Shown here piece after piece: positions 60,331 to 64,000 of a stretch of DNA of 64,000 bases. The stretch covers positions 62,001 to 126,000 of the forward strand of contig CANFST010000001.1 in the NCBI GenBank assembly GCA_947449695.1, given 5' to 3'. The stretch's first letter is position 1, and each line of letters starts with the position of its first letter. The notes beneath the pieces are model-generated. The model worked only from the letters and a program-made list of their open reading frames with translations, made no database searches and had not been told where the DNA came from. The translations under genes and the position numbers were made by a program. Source of the stretch: Chitinophagales bacterium. Its GTDB lineage: Bacteria; Bacteroidota; Bacteroidia; Chitinophagales; CAIODY01.

Positions 60331-61131
60331 ATGAATCAACCATTCTCATACATACATCCACAAGCAAAAATTGCTAAAAGTGTAGTAATAGAGCCATTTG
60401 TAACCATTGGCAAAAATGTTGAAATAGGTGAAGGAACAGTTATCGAATCGAATGTTACGATAATGGAAGGTGCACGAATTGGTAAAAATTGTAGGATTTT
60501 TCCAGGTGCAGTTATATCTGCTATTCCGCAAGATTTGAAATATGATGGCGAAGAAACTATCACTATCATTGGTGATGGCACTACAATTAGAGAATGTGTA
60601 ACCATCAATCGTGGAACTGTAGCTGCCGGAAAAACTGTGGTTGGTAGCAACTGTTTATTAATGGCTTATGTTCACGTAGCACATGATTGCGTAGTGGGTA
60701 ATAATTGTATTTTAGCTAACAATGTAAATTTAGCTGGGCATATTGAAGTGGATGATTGGGTGATTTTAGGTGGAATGACAGCAGTTCATCAGTTTGTAAA
60801 AATTGGCAAACATGCTTTTGTTTCAGGTGGTTCATTGATTAGAAAAGATGTTCCACCTTATGTAAAAGCCGCTCGTGAGCCATTGTCTTATGTTGGTATT
60901 AATTCTGTCGGAATTCGTCGTCGTGGTTTCACTGAAGAACAAATAAATCGCATACAAGATATTTATCGCTATATTTTTGTGAAGGGATTAAATACTTCAA
61001 AAGCTGTTGCATTAGTTGAAAGAGAATTGCCAATTTCTGCAGAACGTGATGAAATAGTTGATTTTATTCGCAATTCAGTTCGTGGCATCATCAAAGGATA
61101 CAGCAAGCGCAATGAAGGTAATATTGAATAA
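60331..61131 (+). CDS. lpxA: Acyl-ACP--UDP-N-acetylglucosamine O-acyltransferase
   Basis: First enzyme of lipid A synthesis: transfers a 3-hydroxyacyl chain to the 3-OH of UDP-GlcNAc. 266 residues. The left-handed beta-helix hexapeptides run from about 10 to 185; the catalytic base is His118 in MAYVHVAHDC; SGGSLIRKDVPPYVKAAR and GINSVGIRRRGFT lead into the C-terminal helical domain. The length matches E. coli LpxA (262). Its last 20 bases overlap the start of the ABC ATPase gene. Confidence 0.97.
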   Translation: MNQPFSYIHPQAKIAKSVVIEPFVTIGKNVEIGEGTVIESNVTIMEGARIGKNCRIFPGAVISAIPQDLKYDGEETITIIGDGTTIRECVTINRGTVAAGKTVVGSNCLLMAYVHVAHDCVVGNNCILANNVNLAGHIEVDDWVILGGMTAVHQFVKIGKHAFVSGGSLIRKDVPPYVKAAREPLSYVGINSVGIRRRGFTEEQINRIQDIYRYIFVKGLNTSKAVALVERELPISAERDEIVDFIRNSVRGIIKGYSKRNEGNIE

Positions 61132-61720
61132 TGCTGGCAAAAGGTTCAATTATGATTGGATTTTTAGAGGCTTAAATGCTTCATGGAATTCGCCAAATAT
61201 TATTGCAGTAAAAGGAAAAAATGGCGCTGGAAAATCAACATTAATGAGCCTACTGGGCGGTTTGTCATCTCCAAACGAAGGAACTATTGAATGGTTGATG
61301 AATAACCATAAAATTGATTCGGAAAAAATATTTCAACACATTTCTTGGTGTTCGCCATCTATTGAATTACCTGATGAATTTACACTTACAGAGTTGATTC
61401 AATTTCAATCTACATTTAAAAATTGGTTGCCCAGTTTAACCGAAAAAGAAATTCTATCATTACTGAATTTAGAAAAAGAAGCAAATCAATATTTAAAAAA
61501 TTTCAGTACAGGCATGAAACAACGAGTAAAAGTTGCATTCGCTGTATTAGCAGATGTTTCAATGGTTTTGTTAGATGAACCTACCAGCAATTTGGATGAA
61601 TGGGGAATAAATTGGTATAAAAAATTATTGCAAAAATATTCAAATGACAGATTGATAATTATTGCTTCGAACAGTGAGGATGATTTTTTAAACACAGGTG
61701 CAACAATTATTTTAAATTAA
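61112..61720 (+). CDS. ABC transporter ATP-binding protein (unusual H-loop)
   Basis: 202 residues. Start 61112 is chosen (MKVILNNAGKRF), as the longer frame from 61058 would read deep into lpxA. Walker A is GKNGAGKS (35-42), the signature is STGMK (132-136) and Walker B LLDEP (153-157) with D-loop SNLDEWG. The switch position, normally His, reads IIIASNSED with Asn187, so hydrolysis may be slow. No permease gene is adjacent. Short ATPases behind lpxA recur in Bacteroidota; a role in lipid or envelope transport is only a guess from position. Confidence 0.85.
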   Translation: MKVILNNAGKRFNYDWIFRGLNASWNSPNIIAVKGKNGAGKSTLMSLLGGLSSPNEGTIEWLMNNHKIDSEKIFQHISWCSPSIELPDEFTLTELIQFQSTFKNWLPSLTEKEILSLLNLEKEANQYLKNFSTGMKQRVKVAFAVLADVSMVLLDEPTSNLDEWGINWYKKLLQKYSNDRLIIIASNSEDDFLNTGATIILN

Positions 61721-61780
61721 GATTGAACAATAAGATCGAAAAAAGGTTCTATAGTTGTTTAATCAACAAGCTATTCTAAA

Positions 61781-62893
61781 ATGACATTTATAAAAACATT
61801 TAATGAATATAATTGGGAAACAGTAACTGAAAAAATTGCTGCAAAAACTGATGGAGATGTTGAGTATGCACTTAAAAATGCAGGCAATACAACATTAGAT
61901 GACTTTATGGCTTTGGTATCTCCTGCTGCTAAAAATTATTTAAACCAAATGGCGGAGATTAGTCAACATCTCACTCAAAAAAGATTTGGTAAAACAGTTC
62001 AGTTTTATGCACCAATGTATTTGAGTAATGAGTGTCAAAACATTTGCACTTACTGTGGTTTTAGCTATGACAACAAAGTTCAAAGACTTACTCTTTCACC
62101 CAATGAAATGCGTAAGGAATTTGAGGCAATCAAAACATTGGGATTCGACCATATTTTATTAGTTACAGGTGAGGCCAATCAAACTGTGCATATAGATTAT
62201 TTCACACAAGCTATTGAAATTGCAAAAGAATATTTTTCTAATATAACCATTGAAGTGCAACCTTTAGAATTAGAGGAATATCAAATCTTACAAAAGCATG
62301 AATTGTATGCCGTGTTAGTTTATCAAGAAACTTATAATGGAGCCAACTACAAAACTTATCATCCCAAAGGAAAAAAATCAAACTTTAATTACAGGCTCGA
62401 AACACCTGACAGAATTGGCAATGCAGGAATTCATAAAATTGGGTTAGGTGTTTTATTAGGTTTAGAAGATTGGAGAACTGATTCTTTTTTTTGTGCACTT
62501 CACTTAGATTATTTACAACGAAAGTTTTGGCAAACAAAATATTCGATTTCATTTCCACGAATTCGCCCAAACGAAAGTTGCTTCCAACCGAATGTAGTCA
62601 TTGATGAAAAAGATTTAATACAATTAATTTGCGCTTATAGAATATTTAACGAAAATGTTGAATTAAGTTTATCAACCCGTGAAAGCATTAAATTCAGAGA
62701 CAATGCTTTTAATTTCGGTATAACGGCTATGAGCGCTGGTTCGAAAACTGAGCCTGGTGGATACGCACTAAATACAAAAGCTTTAGAACAATTTGAAATC
62801 GATGATAGTCGGACACCACAGCAGGTTGCTCGAGTAATAAATAACTCCGGATATGAAGTACTTTGGAAAGATTGGTTTTCATCTTTAAGCTAA
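61781..62893 (+). CDS. thiH: 2-iminoacetate synthase
   Basis: Radical SAM enzyme that cleaves tyrosine to give dehydroglycine for the thiazole of thiamine. 370 residues. The cluster-binding motif CQNICTYC places Cys85, Cys89 and Cys92, followed by GFSYDNKVQR; VTGEANQ, EVQPLELEEYQIL, YQETYNG, RIGLEAG-type GLGVLLGLEDWRTDSFF, and SAGSKTEPGGY are ThiH hallmarks. It works with thiG, encoded far away at 38289-39059. The gene's last nine bases overlap the end of the convergent acyl-CoA reductase gene. No TPP riboswitch is visible in the 60-base upstream gap. Confidence 0.95.
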   Translation: MTFIKTFNEYNWETVTEKIAAKTDGDVEYALKNAGNTTLDDFMALVSPAAKNYLNQMAEISQHLTQKRFGKTVQFYAPMYLSNECQNICTYCGFSYDNKVQRLTLSPNEMRKEFEAIKTLGFDHILLVTGEANQTVHIDYFTQAIEIAKEYFSNITIEVQPLELEEYQILQKHELYAVLVYQETYNGANYKTYHPKGKKSNFNYRLETPDRIGNAGIHKIGLGVLLGLEDWRTDSFFCALHLDYLQRKFWQTKYSISFPRIRPNESCFQPNVVIDEKDLIQLICAYRIFNENVELSLSTRESIKFRDNAFNFGITAMSAGSKTEPGGYALNTKALEQFEIDDSRTPQQVARVINNSGYEVLWKDWFSSLS

Positions 62894-63910
62894 TTTCATC
62901 AACCACTTCATTGTATCTATATTATCAGCATAATCACTCAATGATGGTTGTTGCGATTGCCCGAAAGAAATAAAATCTTTTCCAACAATACATTGTAAAT
63001 CATCTTGCGAAATGTTTTGTAAAGCCTTTTTCAAATCATCTACTACTTCATAATACAAAACAGCAAGTGGAGAATGCAGATTTTTATTTTCAGTTAAAAT
63101 CACACAATCATTTGCCAAGCAAGGTGTTTGATTCATCAACAGAATAGTGAGCTGATAATCAAAATTATTTTTGTATTTATCGTGGTCAGCTAAATAATTA
63201 AAATATTCAAACGCCTTCAAAAGCCTTTGTAAATCTACATTAGGGGTAATTAGAATTTTGCCCACATTGCGGCAGCCCATTCCAAAATAAGAAAAAATAT
63301 CTTTGCCAAGATTCAATAAATCTTCATCCGATTCTGTTCCATCTAACAAGCCAATTGAAGTTCTGTTTTTGCGAATGATGTGAGGATATTTCCCAAAATA
63401 ATATTCAAAATACCGAGCTGAATTGTTTGAACCTGTTGCTATATAAGCATCGCAGCCTTTTAACATATCAGAAAAAGCAATTTGCTTTTTAAATTCGGGT
63501 TCAATTTCAAAAAGAATTTCTAACAAATACGGCAACAGAATATTGTCTTTTGATGATTGCTTTATCAACGCTTTATGATTGCTGATCAAAACACACAATA
63601 AATCTTGAAAGCCCACCAATGGTATATTACCAGCCATTGTTATGCCAACAGTTTGCATATGTTGGGTGGTGAGTAGTGAATATTTTTGAAGCCACTTTTC
63701 TAATTTTTCTTTTGCCAAAAAATCATGACAAATATTTTTCAAAGCCGACAAAACATTTTCTTCAGTAAACCATTTGTTGAATTGATAAGTTCTCGTAATT
63801 GCTTTTGCAAAGTCATTTTCCTTTTCAATTCCTAATTCATAATTCCTAATTCTTAATTTAATTTGATCACTCCACAAACCTAATGTTGAAATTTTATGTT
63901 CTATTGTCAT
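62885..63910 (-). CDS. LuxC-like acyl-CoA reductase with an N-terminal repeat insertion
   Basis: 341 residues. It has the aldehyde-dehydrogenase-like LuxC pattern: TVGITMAGNIPLVGFQDLL, IKQSSKDNILLPYLLEI, YIATGSNNSARYFEYYFGKYPHIIRKNR, GCRNVGKILI for the nucleophile Cys, and LNQ-like LLMNQTPCLANDCVILTE. It probably reduces an acyl-CoA to aldehyde; homologues are widespread in Bacteroidota without known substrate. Residues 17-29 (IKLRIRNYELGIE) are coded by a simple repeat at 63827-63860, AATTAAGAATTAGGAATT-like on the minus strand, so the N-terminus appears to be partly repeat-derived. Confidence 0.8.
   Translation of the reverse strand: MTIEHKISTLGLWSDQIKLRIRNYELGIEKENDFAKAITRTYQFNKWFTEENVLSALKNICHDFLAKEKLEKWLQKYSLLTTQHMQTVGITMAGNIPLVGFQDLLCVLISNHKALIKQSSKDNILLPYLLEILFEIEPEFKKQIAFSDMLKGCDAYIATGSNNSARYFEYYFGKYPHIIRKNRTSIGLLDGTESDEDLLNLGKDIFSYFGMGCRNVGKILITPNVDLQRLLKAFEYFNYLADHDKYKNNFDYQLTILLMNQTPCLANDCVILTENKNLHSPLAVLYYEVVDDLKKALQNISQDDLQCIVGKDFISFGQSQQPSLSDYADNIDTMKWLMKLA
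63827..63860. repeat. Simple AT repeat within the acyl-CoA reductase gene
   Basis: On the plus strand two AATTCCTAATTC units (63827-63838 and 63841-63852) are separated by two bases and followed by TTAATTTA. Translated on the minus strand it gives RIRNYELGI. Confidence 0.75.
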
Positions 63911-63959
63911 ACTTTTCTTTTATGTAAAATATTTTTCTTTTAATTTCGCAGCCTTGATT

Positions 63960-63967
63960 TACATTTG
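63960..63967 (+). promoter_or_regulatory. Bacteroidota -7 box for a gene beyond the window
   Basis: TACATTTG, an exact TAnnTTTG match close to the right edge, pointing out of the window. No start codon of a following gene is visible before base 64000. Confidence 0.4.
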
Positions 63968-64000
63968 CACTGCAAAGGTATTTTATTCAAAATCTTTTAA

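Noticed and set aside
61058..61111. Longer start of the ABC ATPase
   Set aside because: It would extend the overlap with lpxA to 74 bases and adds residues unlike an ABC domain.
1..64000. CRISPR array, prophage or insertion sequence
   Set aside because: No regular direct-repeat array, transposase, integrase or phage structural gene was seen; repeats are short and isolated.

Overview
The window is an AT-rich stretch (G+C roughly a third by eye) of a Bacteroidota chromosome, most likely from the Chitinophagales/Sphingobacteriia side of the phylum. Lineage markers are a type IX secretion (T9SS) plug protein, T9SS C-terminal sorting-domain remnants, BshC for bacillithiol, a fused LpxC-FabZ, DUF2851, DUF983 and DUF4175 family proteins, a TonB-dependent receptor with a carboxypeptidase-like N-terminus, and many TAnnTTTG promoter boxes instead of sigma70-type promoters. 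It is mainly housekeeping chromosome: no phage, insertion sequence, CRISPR array or conjugation gene was seen. Two RNA genes are present: tRNA-Arg(UCU) at 24778-24851 (minus) and RNase P RNA at about 44922-45305 (minus).

Layout. 1-9 kb: the end of a DUF4175 protein, a lipoprotein, DUF2851, UDP-glucose dehydrogenase, 2-amino-3-ketobutyrate CoA ligase, adenine deaminase, DUF983, RsmI and a thiolase. 9-17.4 kb: T9SS plug protein, a GT39-like membrane protein, an outer-membrane protein, PlsC and BshC (coupled) and two family-4-type glycosyltransferases. 17.4-25.6 kb: two GH29 fucosidases around topoisomerase IV ParE, an accessory islet (two coupled orphan genes, an orphan sorting domain, a repeat), a GATase-like secreted protein, tRNA-Arg and uracil-DNA glycosylase. 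25.6-31.5 kb: a TonB receptor with a small His/Cys-rich exported protein, then a surface-polysaccharide operon (sugar transferase, MraY/WecA-like transferase, Gfo/Idh/MocA oxidoreductase). 31.5-39.4 kb: purine nucleoside phosphorylase, CutC, Maf, UbiA prenyltransferase, ETF beta and alpha, a DUF151 nuclease-family protein and ThiG. 39.4-51.2 kb: beta-mannosidase, a CBS-nucleotidyltransferase fusion, a flavoprotein, a MORN-like repeat protein, rnpB, acetyl-CoA acetyltransferase, PhnA, two APC permeases and an MBL hydrolase. 51.2-64 kb: a tightly overlapping set (YigZ, GH38, QueA, a tiny sorting-domain-like protein), a c-type haem lipoprotein, an M20 dipeptidase, the lipid A operon (lpxC-fabZ, lpxA, ABC ATPase), ThiH and a LuxC-like acyl-CoA reductase.

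Functional threads: envelope and polysaccharide synthesis (ugd, glycosyltransferases, sugar transferase operon, nucleotidyltransferase, lpx genes); exported glycan breakdown by four signal-peptide glycosidases (two GH29, GH38, GH2) scattered singly rather than in a Sus-type locus; acyl-CoA/ETF metabolism (two thiolases, ETF, acyl-CoA reductase); purine salvage (adenine deaminase, PNP); and thiazole synthesis with thiG and thiH 23 kb apart.

The most unusual material is non-genic. Several small palindromic or simple-repeat families sit at gene borders, and two lie in frame inside genes: a 41-bp REP-like palindrome inside adenine deaminase, and a simple AT-rich repeat near the N-terminus of the acyl-CoA reductase. 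A large palindrome separates etfB from etfA. The best candidates for undescribed protein biology are the coupled orphan pair at 20860-21560, the free-standing sorting-domain-like protein at 51246-51587, and the His/Cys-rich protein upstream of the TonB receptor.
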